DNA of 64,000 bases from Capnocytophaga leadbetteri (lineage in GTDB: Bacteria; Bacteroidota; Bacteroidia; Flavobacteriales; Flavobacteriaceae). The DNA is taken from contig NZ_QBKG01000001.1 of the NCBI RefSeq assembly GCF_003054025.1, positions 248,001 to 312,000 of the forward strand. Direction: 5' to 3'. The translations under genes and the position numbers were made by a program. Below are positions 9,387 to 18,805 of the stretch, one piece after another. The first letter of the stretch is position 1. Each line of letters starts with the position of its first letter. The notes under the pieces were generated by a model. That model did not search any database. It saw nothing but the letters and a program-made list of their open reading frames with translations, and was not told the DNA's origin.

Positions 9387-11042
9387 ATGAAAATATTGAA
9401 TAAAAATATAGCCATTATAGCTTTATCGAGTGTGTTTTTTACCTCTTGTACTAAGGATTTCGAAGAGGTAAATACCAATCAGCTACAGCCTACAGATGAG
9501 CAGGCTAGTAGAGACGGTATGTCGTCAGGAGGATATTTTGCAGAGTTAGTAAGTCTTCCTATCCCAACAGGTACTGGTACTGGGCCTGCTAATGACTACC
9601 AAGTAATTCAGAATATGAGTACAGACAACTGGGTGGGGTACTTTTCACCAGGTCGTAACCACTGGGATGGTGGTAATAACCAAACCAGCTATTATCTGTC
9701 AGATTTTCGTTTGAATGGTACATTTTCAACTCTTGTTAAGATAATGAACCCTTATTTTCAGATGAAAACCCAAACCCATAATGTGAAAACTGTTAATGGT
9801 AGATTGGTGTACGAAAGTAAGGATATTAGTAACCAAGCGATTTACTCTGTAGCGCAAATAGTGAAAATAATGGGTATGCACCGTGCTACTGACCTTTTTG
9901 GCCCTATACCTTATAGTGATATGGAGCCTGGTAAGGTAAAAGCTAAATACGATAGCCAAGAACAAGTGTATCGTTCTTTCTTGCGCGAGTTAGATGAAGC
10001 AGTAACTACACTTAATCAGTATGGAGCTAGTAACAAAGTATTGGAAGAGTATGACCCTGTATACGGTGGTGATACTTCTAAATGGATACGTTTGGGTAAC
10101 TCATTAATGCTACGTTTAGCAATGCGTGTACGTTATGCAGATCCTGCATTGGCCAAACAATATATCACTAAAGCAACTACTAGTACAGGAGGGCTTATAG
10201 AAAATGATGACCAAGCAGGTAAATTAGTAACTAGCAGCAAGTATATTTTCCACCACTCATTGGTAACTATGCTTGGATATAAAGAGCTAAAAATGGGTGC
10301 CACTATTTACTCTTATTTAGTAGGATATAACGACCCACGTACTGAAAAGTATTTTACTAAGAATACAGCAGGTACTAATCAGACTGATTTCTACGCTGTG
10401 CGCTCTGGTATCAACCCTATAACCGATGCTACTGTATATGAGAAATACTCAGAACCCACTGTAGTGAATAGTACGCCTACTTATTGGCTACGTGCTTCAG
10501 AAGTACAATTCTTGCTTGCAGAAGCAGCCTTAATAGGTTGGTATACTAATGACACTGCTGAAAACTTGTATAAAAAAGGTATAGAACTTTCATTTACAGA
10601 AAATGGTCTTACTAGTTCAGCTGCACAAGCTTATTACAATACAAGTGCTTCGCCTGCTAATTACATAGACCCTAAGAACTCTTCTTACAATGCGAATGCT
10701 GTTAGTACTATTGACAAAAAATGGATGTCAAGCGGTAGTGAAGAAGAAAAATTAGAGCAAATAATTACTCAGAAGTACTTAGCTAACTATCCTAACGGTT
10801 TTGAGTCTTGGAGTGAATGGAAACGCACTGGCTACCCAAGAATGTTTGGAGTACCTTTTGATTTGAGCAACAAAGGAAGCCAAAATATATCATCATCAGG
10901 AAAAGAATATGGTGTACGTCGCTATCCTTTCCCTCAAAAAGAATTTGAATTGAACAGAGAAAACGTTACAGCTGCACAAGCGTTATTAGGAGGAACTGAT
11001 AATGCTGCAACCAATGTGTGGTGGGATAAAAAGACAAAATAA
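9387..11042 (+). CDS. SusD/RagB-like glycan-binding surface lipoprotein
   Basis: Surface lipoprotein that forms the lid of the SusC channel and binds glycan. 551 residues; lipobox with Cys21 (VFFTSC), followed by TKDFEE, which contains the K-acidic pattern associated with surface export of lipoproteins in Capnocytophaga. Tetratricopeptide-like helices (about 90-260; QIVKIMGMHRATDLFGPIPY) and the C-terminal WLRASEVQFLLAEAAL segment are typical of the SusD-like_2 branch. The TTNGFESWSEWKR-like region near 470 is the usual conserved late motif. Directly follows SusC. Confidence 0.94.
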   Translation: MKILNKNIAIIALSSVFFTSCTKDFEEVNTNQLQPTDEQASRDGMSSGGYFAELVSLPIPTGTGTGPANDYQVIQNMSTDNWVGYFSPGRNHWDGGNNQTSYYLSDFRLNGTFSTLVKIMNPYFQMKTQTHNVKTVNGRLVYESKDISNQAIYSVAQIVKIMGMHRATDLFGPIPYSDMEPGKVKAKYDSQEQVYRSFLRELDEAVTTLNQYGASNKVLEEYDPVYGGDTSKWIRLGNSLMLRLAMRVRYADPALAKQYITKATTSTGGLIENDDQAGKLVTSSKYIFHHSLVTMLGYKELKMGATIYSYLVGYNDPRTEKYFTKNTAGTNQTDFYAVRSGINPITDATVYEKYSEPTVVNSTPTYWLRASEVQFLLAEAALIGWYTNDTAENLYKKGIELSFTENGLTSSAAQAYYNTSASPANYIDPKNSSYNANAVSTIDKKWMSSGSEEEKLEQIITQKYLANYPNGFESWSEWKRTGYPRMFGVPFDLSNKGSQNISSSGKEYGVRRYPFPQKEFELNRENVTAAQALLGGTDNAATNVWWDKKTK

Positions 11043-11051
11043 TTTAATACT

Positions 11052-12434
11052 ATGAAAAAGATAATATACACACTATTAGCACTTTCAGTTACTCTTACTT
11101 CTTGTAGTAAGTGGACAGAAACTGAGACGATGCGTGATGACTTTGAAAAAGCAGCTATAGAAGACCTTATAAACAAGCGTGATGCCGCTAAATGGGTAGC
11201 TGAAGCAGAACGCACTGTAGAAAATAAGAAAGCGCTTGAGGCTTATTGGCAACAACTACGTGAGTATAAACAAAAAGCGTGGCTTAATACTGGTAAAGCA
11301 GGAGGGCAAGTACCTATGGTATACTTCTGGTTTGATGGTCCTACTTGGCAACCAGTAAAAGGAATAGCACGTGGTTGGTTACAAGCTGTGCCAGACTCAG
11401 TAGTAGCTATCTCAATATGGGGAGGTACCAATATGCGTCCTGAAACCCTTACTGACAATCACAAAAAAGATATTGAAATTTTCCATAAAAAAGGAAGCGC
11501 TATCTTGATGTGCTGGCAAACACCAGGTGTAGGTTTAGGATTGCCTGCTACCAAAGAAGGAGTAAGTGGATATCAGAACTTCCACAATAAGTATCCTTAT
11601 CCAGAATGTTATGAGCAATGGCCTGCTATTTATGCACGTGAGCTCGCTCGCTATATTATAGCTATGGATTTTGATGGTTATGATGTAGACTGGGAAACTT
11701 GTGGTGACCACGGCTCTGTGACTAGAGAAGGAACTCCTTTGATGATTTCTGATAATAATTATGAGAATATAGCTAACTTTGTAAAAGAGATGGCTAAATA
11801 CTTTGGCCCAGTAGGAGCTGACCATCTAGTAAAAACACAAGCAGAACGCCAAGCTAACTTAAAAGCTCTTTTCGAGGCCTCTACTGCTGGTTATCACGCT
11901 AAAGAAAAAGAGTATATAGATGAGTTTAAACCTTATCTGCCAGCTAATTACCTTACTAAGCGTTATTATTTCTGTGCAGACGTACCTTGTGGAGTACCGC
12001 CTATATTTGGTAGAAACTCTCAAACCCCATTAGATATTGCTAATAATGCTTTTGCTATCTACTTTGATAAGCACTTTATGCAAGATTATAGTGTGAATGG
12101 AGTGAATATGAATGGCTCTCATCCACCAATGTTAGGAGGCCCTTATTACAACTCAACTTCTGCTAACTATCAAGCTGGTAACTTCCGCGTGATGATACAA
12201 AAAGGTAAAGATGTAAAAGCAGGGAAAGTATGGGGCTTAGGTGCTTACCACGGACAAAGTGACTATGCAGTAACTAATGAGAGTGATAATTTCTTTAAAC
12301 AATATCTAAAAGATAATAATATAAAAAGAAAGTATTTGCACTATGCTTGGACACGCGAGGCTATCCGTTTGGCAAACCCACGTGAGGATTATTCAGGATA
12401 TAAAGAAATGGAACCTACAATTATTCTCCCTTAA
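11052..12434 (+). CDS. GH18 family endoglycosidase-like surface lipoprotein
   Basis: Lipoprotein (Cys18 in TLTSC) with a glycoside hydrolase 18 TIM barrel over about residues 75-400. The diagnostic motif DGYDVDWE is intact at 208-215, with Asp208, Asp211, Asp213 and the catalytic acid Glu215, so the enzyme is probably active. GH18 enzymes are chitinases or endo-beta-N-acetylglucosaminidases; placed in a SusCD locus with DUF1735 lipoproteins, the second activity, cutting the GlcNAc-GlcNAc core of N-glycans, is more likely. The arrangement recalls the Gpd system of C. canimorsus and the high-mannose N-glycan locus of B. thetaiotaomicron. Exact specificity is inference. It starts 9 bp after SusD. 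Confidence 0.85.
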   Translation: MKKIIYTLLALSVTLTSCSKWTETETMRDDFEKAAIEDLINKRDAAKWVAEAERTVENKKALEAYWQQLREYKQKAWLNTGKAGGQVPMVYFWFDGPTWQPVKGIARGWLQAVPDSVVAISIWGGTNMRPETLTDNHKKDIEIFHKKGSAILMCWQTPGVGLGLPATKEGVSGYQNFHNKYPYPECYEQWPAIYARELARYIIAMDFDGYDVDWETCGDHGSVTREGTPLMISDNNYENIANFVKEMAKYFGPVGADHLVKTQAERQANLKALFEASTAGYHAKEKEYIDEFKPYLPANYLTKRYYFCADVPCGVPPIFGRNSQTPLDIANNAFAIYFDKHFMQDYSVNGVNMNGSHPPMLGGPYYNSTSANYQAGNFRVMIQKGKDVKAGKVWGLGAYHGQSDYAVTNESDNFFKQYLKDNNIKRKYLHYAWTREAIRLANPREDYSGYKEMEPTIILP

Positions 12435-12446
12435 AAGATAAGAACG

Positions 12447-13706
12447 ATGAAAAATATAGTTAAAATAACTGGATTAGCCCTACTTATGGGGGTAACCGCT
12501 TGTCAGAAAAAATTAGACGCTGACAATAATAGCAGCACTAGAGGTAATACTTCGGCTGTGTATATGAATAACAATAATGCAAGTATTAGTTTTCCTAAAT
12601 CTACTGAGTCAGGTAGTACTAAGTTTGAGGTTCGTATCTCTAACCTAAGAAGTAAGGAAGAAACTATTACTGTAGCAGCTACTGATTTCTTTGCAGAATA
12701 CAACGAAAAGAACTCAACTTCTTATAAGATGTTGCCTGCTTCAGAATACACTTTATTTGAAGAGGGGAATGTTTCTAACTCTTCTAATAATGGCATTTTG
12801 AAAGTTACAATCAAACCAGGACAAACCTCTGCCCAAATAGGAGTTAAAGTACGTCCGTTGGATGAAGATACTTATCCTATGGGGGTGAAATACGCTATTC
12901 CTTTGCGTATTGTTTCAGCTTCACTACCTATACTTTCTAACAAAGATGTAGTTGTTACTCTTAGCCGTCCGTTCAAAACCTCTGTAGCTAAGATAGCTCA
13001 AGGTTATGCTTTAGGGGTAAAAGTAGCTGATAATGTACCTGCAAGTGATGAGTTTACTGTACAAGGATTATTCTTATTTAAAGAGTTTCACGCATATAAT
13101 GGTGTGAATGTAAATATGTCGCTTTTCCAAGGTGAGATGTTACCTTATACTCGTATTGATGCAGGAAAAATACAAGTGAAAAACGGTGGTGGAGACAGCC
13201 CTGATGACTGGGCACTCACTTCTGAAATAGCTAAGGATAAATGGTGCCAAATTACTTTTACTTATAAGGATTCATATTTAAAACTTTATGTAAATGGTAA
13301 GCTTATTAAAACTTATCAACGTCCTAGCTTAAAAGTATCTCCTGGTATGCGTATCAATATTGAGAATACTCAAACTTCATATTCTGCAGATCGTTATTTC
13401 CGCGAATTTAGAGTATGGAACCGAGTGCTTACAGATGCTGAAATAGTAGATGGTCTCTACTTACCTGCTGACCCTGACACTAAAGGACTAGTAGTGTATT
13501 TGCCTATCAATAAAAAAGATGCTTTTAAAGATATGAGCAAGTATAATAATACTACTATCTATAGAAAAGGAACTTCAAGTTATAATGGAGGGATACAAGA
13601 TGGTGGCAATTATGTGAAAGATATTGAAGCTACTGAATTTGTAAATGGCATAGAATGGACAGAAAATGTGAAATTCCCTGCTGAAGGTTTAGAAACAGAA
13701 CAATAA
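12447..13706 (+). CDS. DUF1735 and LamG-like domain surface lipoprotein
   Basis: Probable surface glycan-binding protein. 419 residues with lipobox Cys19 (GVTAC), a DUF1735 beta-sandwich (about 38-155; the N-terminal domain also found in the endoglycosidase BT_3987), then a laminin-G/concanavalin-like fold (about 190-360) recognised by KWCQITFTYKDSYLKLYVNG and YFREFRVWNRVLTDAEI. No catalytic motif is visible. It lies 12 bp after the GH18 gene and probably presents glycoprotein or freed glycan to the SusCD pair. Confidence 0.85.
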   Translation: MKNIVKITGLALLMGVTACQKKLDADNNSSTRGNTSAVYMNNNNASISFPKSTESGSTKFEVRISNLRSKEETITVAATDFFAEYNEKNSTSYKMLPASEYTLFEEGNVSNSSNNGILKVTIKPGQTSAQIGVKVRPLDEDTYPMGVKYAIPLRIVSASLPILSNKDVVVTLSRPFKTSVAKIAQGYALGVKVADNVPASDEFTVQGLFLFKEFHAYNGVNVNMSLFQGEMLPYTRIDAGKIQVKNGGGDSPDDWALTSEIAKDKWCQITFTYKDSYLKLYVNGKLIKTYQRPSLKVSPGMRINIENTQTSYSADRYFREFRVWNRVLTDAEIVDGLYLPADPDTKGLVVYLPINKKDAFKDMSKYNNTTIYRKGTSSYNGGIQDGGNYVKDIEATEFVNGIEWTENVKFPAEGLETEQ

Positions 13707-13716
13707 TACTAACAAT

Positions 13717-13754
13717 AAAGAGGCTATTCTTTTGAAGAAAAGCGTAGCCTCTTT
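13717..13754 (+). terminator. Intra-operon hairpin between the two DUF1735 genes
   Basis: AAAGAGGCTA (13717-13726) pairs with TAGCCTCTTT (13745-13754). An A-rich, not U-rich, tract follows, so it is more likely a partial terminator or mRNA-stability element that lowers expression of the last gene. Confidence 0.55.
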
Positions 13755-13771
13755 AAAAAAAAATAAATACA

Positions 13772-15196
13772 ATGAAAAGAATTATAACCAATAGTTTTAT
13801 AGTTGCTCTTGGTATGGTAGCTTTGGTAGCTTGTAAAAAGGACGAAATTACCATTCAGAAGAACGATAATGTTAACTGGCAAATCGATAACGATATCGTT
13901 AATGATGATATTCGTACTCGTATTGGCTATGACCCTCGCTTTGAGTATGCTTTGCCTGCTGCAAGTGTAGTAGAGAATGCTATGATTAGTTTGGAAGGTT
14001 TTACGATTACTGAAAAAAGCACACGTAGTATAGAAGTTAAACTTTCTAGACCTTCTGCTAAAGATGTGAAAGTGTCTTTAGCATATGATGCTACTTTATA
14101 TGATAAAGTAAAAGATAAACATATAGGATATGAGTTAGGAGAAGCTTCATTGGCTGAAATTACAACAGCAGAGAAGACTATAGCAGCAGGTACTACCACC
14201 ACTACTTTTGAAATAAAAGTGGCTAATAAATCTGATTTTCGCCAAAAAGTGATTTTACCATTTATAATAAAAGCATCAGATAATGATAATGTGAAAACTA
14301 TGAGCGGGAAAGACCTTTTTGTGGTAAAGATATTTCCTAAAGGTGTTACTTTTGAGGTTGCTAATAGTAATATTCTTAAAGAAGCTGTTGTAAAAGATGA
14401 TGGTAAAACATATATGACTGACAAAGAAGTTGGTGTGGTAGTTACTCCTTCAGATGTTATTCCTGCAGCTATTTCATTAGGGTTAGTGAGAGATAATGGT
14501 CTTGTAACTGATACTACTAATCAAACCTTAGCACCCAATAATATAGTAGCAACTATCAATAAGGTTGATTTTAAAAATATAGCTAAAGGTACTATTTCAT
14601 TCACTTTGCAAAACATAGAAACTTTAACCACTAAAGGAAAATATGTACTACCTTTGAAGTTAATGGCTTATGATGCTTCAGGAACTGCACATCAAGTACT
14701 TGATACACCGATTTTAGTAACTATTGATGTAAGCAGTGATGGCGTACCAAGTGATAATGAAATTAGAAGAATACGCAACTATACTGGCAGCTATATTAGC
14801 CCTTCTAAATATAATTTCTATACAAATTACCAATCAGGTCATATTTATAAAATGCATGATGGTGATGTGATGGGTAATCCTTGGTGGATAGATGCTTCTA
14901 TACAAGATGACGACCAAAAACCTTATGTACAGGTAGTATTTACAGAAAAAACAGTTATCAATGGTATTAAGATATATCAGAGAACGCCATATAAGAGAAT
15001 ACAAGAAATGCAGGTTTTTGCCTCAGCTAGTTCTTCAGAACCTTATATTCTACAAGGAATTTATTCAGAAACATATAACCCAAGTATATTAATTCTTAAG
15101 TTTGATAAACCGATTAAAACAGACGAACTATATATAGGTTACTTTAAAAACTCTCAAAACCAATATATAGATATTCACGAAATGGTATTTTTCTAA
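13772..15196 (+). CDS. DUF1735 and F5/8 type C (discoidin) domain surface lipoprotein
   Basis: 474-residue lipoprotein, Cys21 followed by KKDE, an excellent match to the Capnocytophaga lipoprotein export signal (basic residue then two acidic residues). Two DUF1735-like beta domains (about 60-195 and 200-320; the second begins VTFEVANSN) precede a C-terminal F5/8 type C carbohydrate-binding domain (about 330-474; PWWIDASIQ and VVFTEKTVINGIKIYQR). No enzyme motif is visible. Last gene of the glycan locus, set apart by 65 bp and a hairpin. Likely a glycan- or glycoprotein-binding surface protein. Confidence 0.83.
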   Translation: MKRIITNSFIVALGMVALVACKKDEITIQKNDNVNWQIDNDIVNDDIRTRIGYDPRFEYALPAASVVENAMISLEGFTITEKSTRSIEVKLSRPSAKDVKVSLAYDATLYDKVKDKHIGYELGEASLAEITTAEKTIAAGTTTTTFEIKVANKSDFRQKVILPFIIKASDNDNVKTMSGKDLFVVKIFPKGVTFEVANSNILKEAVVKDDGKTYMTDKEVGVVVTPSDVIPAAISLGLVRDNGLVTDTTNQTLAPNNIVATINKVDFKNIAKGTISFTLQNIETLTTKGKYVLPLKLMAYDASGTAHQVLDTPILVTIDVSSDGVPSDNEIRRIRNYTGSYISPSKYNFYTNYQSGHIYKMHDGDVMGNPWWIDASIQDDDQKPYVQVVFTEKTVINGIKIYQRTPYKRIQEMQVFASASSSEPYILQGIYSETYNPSILILKFDKPIKTDELYIGYFKNSQNQYIDIHEMVFF

Positions 15197-15243
15197 TATC
15201 AAAATAAATTGTTTGTTGAATAGAATTTTCTGATTAATAAAAA

Positions 15244-15286
15244 CAGCCGCTTTTATAAGAGTTTTTCTTGTAAAAGCGGTTGTTTG
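15244..15286 (+). terminator. Terminator of the glycan locus
   Basis: CAGCCGCTTTTA (15244-15255) pairs with TAAAAGCGGTTG (15271-15282), 12 bp with one G-U, followed by TTTG. It lies 48 bp after the last gene. Confidence 0.8.
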
Positions 15287-15287
15287 T

Positions 15288-15317
15288 TAATTGACAAGTT
15301 TGCTAATTAGCTAATTG
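15288..15317. repeat. TTTGCTAATTAGC repeat tract overlapping the terC promoter
   Basis: TTGACAAGTTTGCTAATTAG and a following CTAATTG. The TTTG inside the repeat is the -33 box of the next promoter. Confidence 0.65.
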
Positions 15318-15329
15318 TTTTTATCTTTG
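15299..15329 (+). promoter_or_regulatory. Promoter of the terC-like gene
   Basis: TTTG at 15299-15302 and TATCTTTG at 15322-15329, 19-bp spacer. It decides the gene start: a longer frame opens at a TTG at 15315, inside the promoter, and cannot be translated. Confidence 0.75.
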
Positions 15330-15353
15330 CACTTTCAAAATGCTAATCAATTT

Positions 15354-16130
15354 ATGGATTTTTTATTTTCGGCAGATGCGCTTGTGGCGCTTATTACCCT
15401 TACTTTCTTAGAAATAGTTTTAGGGATTGACAACGTGATATTTATCTCAATAGTTACAGGTAAATTACCTCAAGATCAGCGCAAAAAAGCTACACGTGTG
15501 GGGCTTTTCTTAGCAATGTTTTTGCGTATAGCCCTGCTATTGGGTATTTCAGTATTGATAAAGCTTAAAGATCCTCTTATCTCGGTAGATTGGGGGTGGT
15601 TTAGCGCTCATTTTAACGGACAAGCCCTTATCTTATTGGCAGGTGGCGTCTTCTTGCTCTACAAGTCTACTCGCGAAATTCACGCTAAGGTGAATCATAT
15701 AGAACACGTAACCGAATCGGATAACCCACAACGCAAGCAGCACGCTTCGTTTGGAGGAGTTGTCGCTCAGATATTGCTGATAGACCTTATCTTTTCGCTT
15801 GATAGTATCTTAACTGCCGTAGGTATGACCAATGGTTTGGGAGGGGCTATCTATATAATGATAACTGCTGTGGTGCTTTCCGTAGGTATAATGATGCTTT
15901 TTGCTAATCCTGTGGGGGAATTTGTAAATAGAAATCCGTCTATTCAGATATTAGCGCTTTCGTTTTTGATACTTATTGGTTTTATGTTAATAACTGAAAG
16001 TATGCACCTATCAGAAGCCGTGTTGGCGGGGCAAGAGGTGGGAGCTGTGCCTAAAGGGTATTTGTACTTCGCAATTGCTTTCTCATTAGGTGTAGAGTTT
16101 TTGAATATGCGAATGAGAAGAAAAAGCTAA
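15354..16130 (+). CDS. TerC family integral membrane protein
   Basis: Membrane protein of the TerC/Alx family, implicated in manganese or other metal-ion export. 258 residues beginning MDFLFSADALVALITLTFLEIVLGIDNVIFI, with the conserved GIDN and, in the second half, DLIFSLDSILTAVGM acidic motifs in membrane helices (Asp pairs proposed to handle the metal ion). About seven helices. The ATG at 15354 is chosen because the promoter covers the longer N-terminal extension. A short repeat tract and holB follow. Confidence 0.9.
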   Translation: MDFLFSADALVALITLTFLEIVLGIDNVIFISIVTGKLPQDQRKKATRVGLFLAMFLRIALLLGISVLIKLKDPLISVDWGWFSAHFNGQALILLAGGVFLLYKSTREIHAKVNHIEHVTESDNPQRKQHASFGGVVAQILLIDLIFSLDSILTAVGMTNGLGGAIYIMITAVVLSVGIMMLFANPVGEFVNRNPSIQILALSFLILIGFMLITESMHLSEAVLAGQEVGAVPKGYLYFAIAFSLGVEFLNMRMRRKS

Positions 16131-16153
16131 TCACCTAATTAGTAAATTAGCAG
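16128..16153. repeat. TTAGC repeat tract before holB
   Basis: CTAATTAGTAAATTAGCAG lies between terC and holB, ending at the holB ATG. Confidence 0.55.
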
Positions 16154-17281
16154 ATGGACTTTAAAGATATTTTAGGATACGATACTATCAAAGGCTATTT
16201 GAAAGCGAGCGTGGAAGCAGGGCGCATACCTCACGCTCAACTGTTTGTAGCCAGCGAAGGACAAGGGGCTTTGCCAATGGCAATCGCCTATGCGACCCTC
16301 GTACTTAGCCAAAACAACCCTAAAGCCATAGCCCAATGTGCTCAATTAGCGCACCCTGATTTGCACTTTGCTTTTCCAACCTCGACCAACGATAAGGTGA
16401 AAAAAGACCCCGTCAGTTCACTGTTTATGGACGAATGGCGCACTTTTATTAAAGAACAGCCTTATGGCAGTCTGTTTGATTGGTTGCTCTTTTTGGGTAT
16501 AGAGAAAAAACAAGCTGTTATAGGGGTAAATGAGGCGAAGGAAATTACTAATAAATTAGCCCTCAAATCTTTTGAGGGAGGCTATAAAGTGATGATTATC
16601 TGGATGGCAGAGAAAATGAATGTCGATTCGGCTAATAAATTGCTGAAGTTGTTAGAAGAGCCCGCAGAGAAGACTTTATTCCTGTTGATAGTAGAGGATG
16701 AAAATGCGCTGCTTGACACTATTAAGTCGAGATGCCAGATACTGCGCTTCCCTCCATTGAGCGAGAATGCTATCAGAGAGGGACTTATAGCAAAGGGCGT
16801 CGCAGAGGCTGAGGCTACTAAAATAGCTATACGCTCGCAAGGTAACTATAACAAAGCCTTGCAGCTAATGCAAAACAAAGAGAATGAAGAAGCGGTATTT
16901 GAACGTTGGTTTATAGCGTGGGTGCGGAGTGCCTACAGAGCAAAAGGCAACAAAGCTGCCATACAAGGGCTACTACAATGGAGTGAAGAGGTGAATACCG
17001 TGGGGCGTGAGGTACAAAAGCAATTTTTGCTGTATTGTGTAGAGGTTTTTAGGCAAGCGTTTTTGCTAAACTACACTGCTACTGATTTAGTATATATTCA
17101 ATTTAACGACCCGAGCTTTGATTTGCGAAAGTTCGCACCATTTGTACACGGTAATAATATAGAGCAGATATATCAGTTGATAGAAGAGGCTATTTATCAC
17201 GTAGAGCGCAACGGTAATGGTAAGGTAATCTTTACTGATGTCGCCATTAAACTCACTCGATTGTTACATACCCGTCAGTAA
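16154..17281 (+). CDS. holB: DNA polymerase III subunit delta'
   Basis: Clamp-loader subunit of the replicative polymerase. 375 residues with the AAA+ N-terminal region (about 1-210): GYDTIKGYLKASVEAGRIPHAQLF start, no intact Walker A (expected, as delta' does not bind ATP productively), and the SRCQILRFPPL element near 190. The KLLKLLEEPAEKTLFLLI stretch is characteristic of HolB/DnaX-type loaders. The C-terminal alpha-helical domain (240-375) is divergent as in other Bacteroidota. purB follows after 36 bp. Confidence 0.88.
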   Translation: MDFKDILGYDTIKGYLKASVEAGRIPHAQLFVASEGQGALPMAIAYATLVLSQNNPKAIAQCAQLAHPDLHFAFPTSTNDKVKKDPVSSLFMDEWRTFIKEQPYGSLFDWLLFLGIEKKQAVIGVNEAKEITNKLALKSFEGGYKVMIIWMAEKMNVDSANKLLKLLEEPAEKTLFLLIVEDENALLDTIKSRCQILRFPPLSENAIREGLIAKGVAEAEATKIAIRSQGNYNKALQLMQNKENEEAVFERWFIAWVRSAYRAKGNKAAIQGLLQWSEEVNTVGREVQKQFLLYCVEVFRQAFLLNYTATDLVYIQFNDPSFDLRKFAPFVHGNNIEQIYQLIEEAIYHVERNGNGKVIFTDVAIKLTRLLHTRQ

Positions 17282-17317
17282 TAAGCTATATCATTAACCT
17301 TTAATCATTTAATTATT

Positions 17318-18655
17318 ATGCTACAAGCAATATCACCCATTGATGGCAGATACGCCGATAAAACAAAAACTTTAGTGCCTTATTTTTCAGAAGAGGCTCT
17401 GATTCGTTATCGTGTGCGTGTGGAAGTAGAATACTTTATTGCACTTTGCGAGCTTCCTTTGCCACAGCTTACAGATTTTCCTAAAGAAAAATACGAGGCA
17501 CTTAGGAAACTCTATCAAAATTTTACAACTGCAGAAGCACAGAAAGTGAAGGAGATAGAGCGTACTACTAATCACGATGTGAAAGCAGTAGAGTATTTCA
17601 TAAAAGAAGCGTTTGACTATCTGCAATTAGAAAAATACAAGGAGTTTATCCATTTTGGGCTTACTTCGCAAGATATTAACAACACAGCTATACCACTCAG
17701 CATCAAAGAAGCGATGAGTGTTGTATATTACACTGAAATACAGTCTCTTATAGATAAGTTGCGACAATTAGTAGCCGAGTGGAAAGATATTCCGCTATTG
17801 GCGCGCACTCACGGTCAGCCGGCTTCACCCACTCGCTTAGGTAAAGAGTTTCAGGTGTTTGTTACTCGTATAGAAGCTCAACTACAAAGTTTGAGAGCTG
17901 TGCCTTACGCTGCTAAATTCGGAGGGGCTACAGGTAATTACAACGCTCATAAAGTTGCCTATCCTTCTATTGATTGGAAGGGCTTTGGTACGCACTTTGT
18001 AGAAAAAGTGTTAGGATTGCATCACTCATTTCCCACTACTCAAATTGAGCATTATGACCATTTAGCGGCTCTTTTTGATGCCCTTAAGCGCATTAATACG
18101 ATACTTATCGACCTAAATCGCGATATATGGATATATATTTCGATGGATTACTTCAAACAGAAGATAAAAGCAGGAGAAGTAGGCTCATCGGCTATGCCTC
18201 ATAAGGTAAATCCTATTGATTTTGAAAATTCAGAAGGGAATTTAGGTATAGCGAATGCCCTTTTTGAGCATTTGGCTGCTAAGTTGCCTATTTCGCGCCT
18301 ACAACGCGATTTAACTGATAGCACTGTGCTACGCAATGTAGGAGTACCTTTTGGACATACCCTTATCGCTTTGCAATCTACCTTAAAAGGGCTGAACAAA
18401 CTGTTGCTAAATGAGGCTGCTATACGCAATGACCTACAAGACCACTGGGCAGTAGTTGCTGAGGCTATACAGACCGTGTTGCGCCGTGAGGGCTATCCTA
18501 ATCCGTATGAAGCCTTAAAAGGACTTACGCGCACTAATGAGGCTATCACTGCTGAAACTATCAGCCATTTTATTGATACTTTAGAAGTTAATGAGGCGGT
18601 AAAAGCAGAACTAAAACAGATAACTCCGGAGAACTACACAGGAGTGATTTTATAA
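17318..18655 (+). CDS. purB: Adenylosuccinate lyase
   Basis: Purine-biosynthesis enzyme acting twice: it splits SAICAR to AICAR and adenylosuccinate to AMP, releasing fumarate. 445 residues, typical of the long PurB class. The superfamily signature GSSAMPHKVNPIDFEN (about 289-304) with its catalytic Ser loop is intact; TSQDINNTA (about 119-127) and ARTHGQPASPTRLGKE (about 165-180) supply substrate-binding residues including the catalytic His. Followed by a separate tRNA unit. Confidence 0.96.
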   Translation: MLQAISPIDGRYADKTKTLVPYFSEEALIRYRVRVEVEYFIALCELPLPQLTDFPKEKYEALRKLYQNFTTAEAQKVKEIERTTNHDVKAVEYFIKEAFDYLQLEKYKEFIHFGLTSQDINNTAIPLSIKEAMSVVYYTEIQSLIDKLRQLVAEWKDIPLLARTHGQPASPTRLGKEFQVFVTRIEAQLQSLRAVPYAAKFGGATGNYNAHKVAYPSIDWKGFGTHFVEKVLGLHHSFPTTQIEHYDHLAALFDALKRINTILIDLNRDIWIYISMDYFKQKIKAGEVGSSAMPHKVNPIDFENSEGNLGIANALFEHLAAKLPISRLQRDLTDSTVLRNVGVPFGHTLIALQSTLKGLNKLLLNEAAIRNDLQDHWAVVAEAIQTVLRREGYPNPYEALKGLTRTNEAITAETISHFIDTLEVNEAVKAELKQITPENYTGVIL

Positions 18656-18661
18656 ATAAAA

Positions 18662-18692
18662 TTTGTTACTTATCATTATTTTTGTACTTTTG
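18662..18692 (+). promoter_or_regulatory. Promoter of tRNA-Arg
   Basis: TTTG at 18662-18665 and TACTTTTG at 18685-18692, 19-bp spacer, 19 bp upstream of the mature tRNA. Confidence 0.75.
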
Positions 18693-18711
18693 CAAAAAAT
18701 ATGCTATTGTA

Positions 18712-18783
18712 GGTCTTGTAGTTCAACGGATAGAATAGAAGTTTCCTAAACTTTAGATCCAAGTTCGATTCTTGGCAAGACCA
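18712..18783 (+). tRNA. tRNA-Arg (anticodon CCU)
   Basis: 72-nt cloverleaf. The acceptor stem GGTCTTG pairs with CAAGACC, discriminator A at 18783; anticodon loop TTCCTAA with CCT at 18745-18747; T arm CCAAG-TTCGATT-CTTGG. It reads AGG. The 3' CCA is not encoded (next bases CTT), so it must be added by the CCA enzyme. Confidence 0.93.
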
Positions 18784-18805
18784 CTTAGTTTAAGTTGTTT
18801 GACTT

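Noticed and set aside
15315-15353. N-terminal extension of TerC from a TTG codon
   Set aside because: The promoter box TATCTTTG lies within this stretch, so it is not transcribed. The ATG at 15354 begins the conserved protein.
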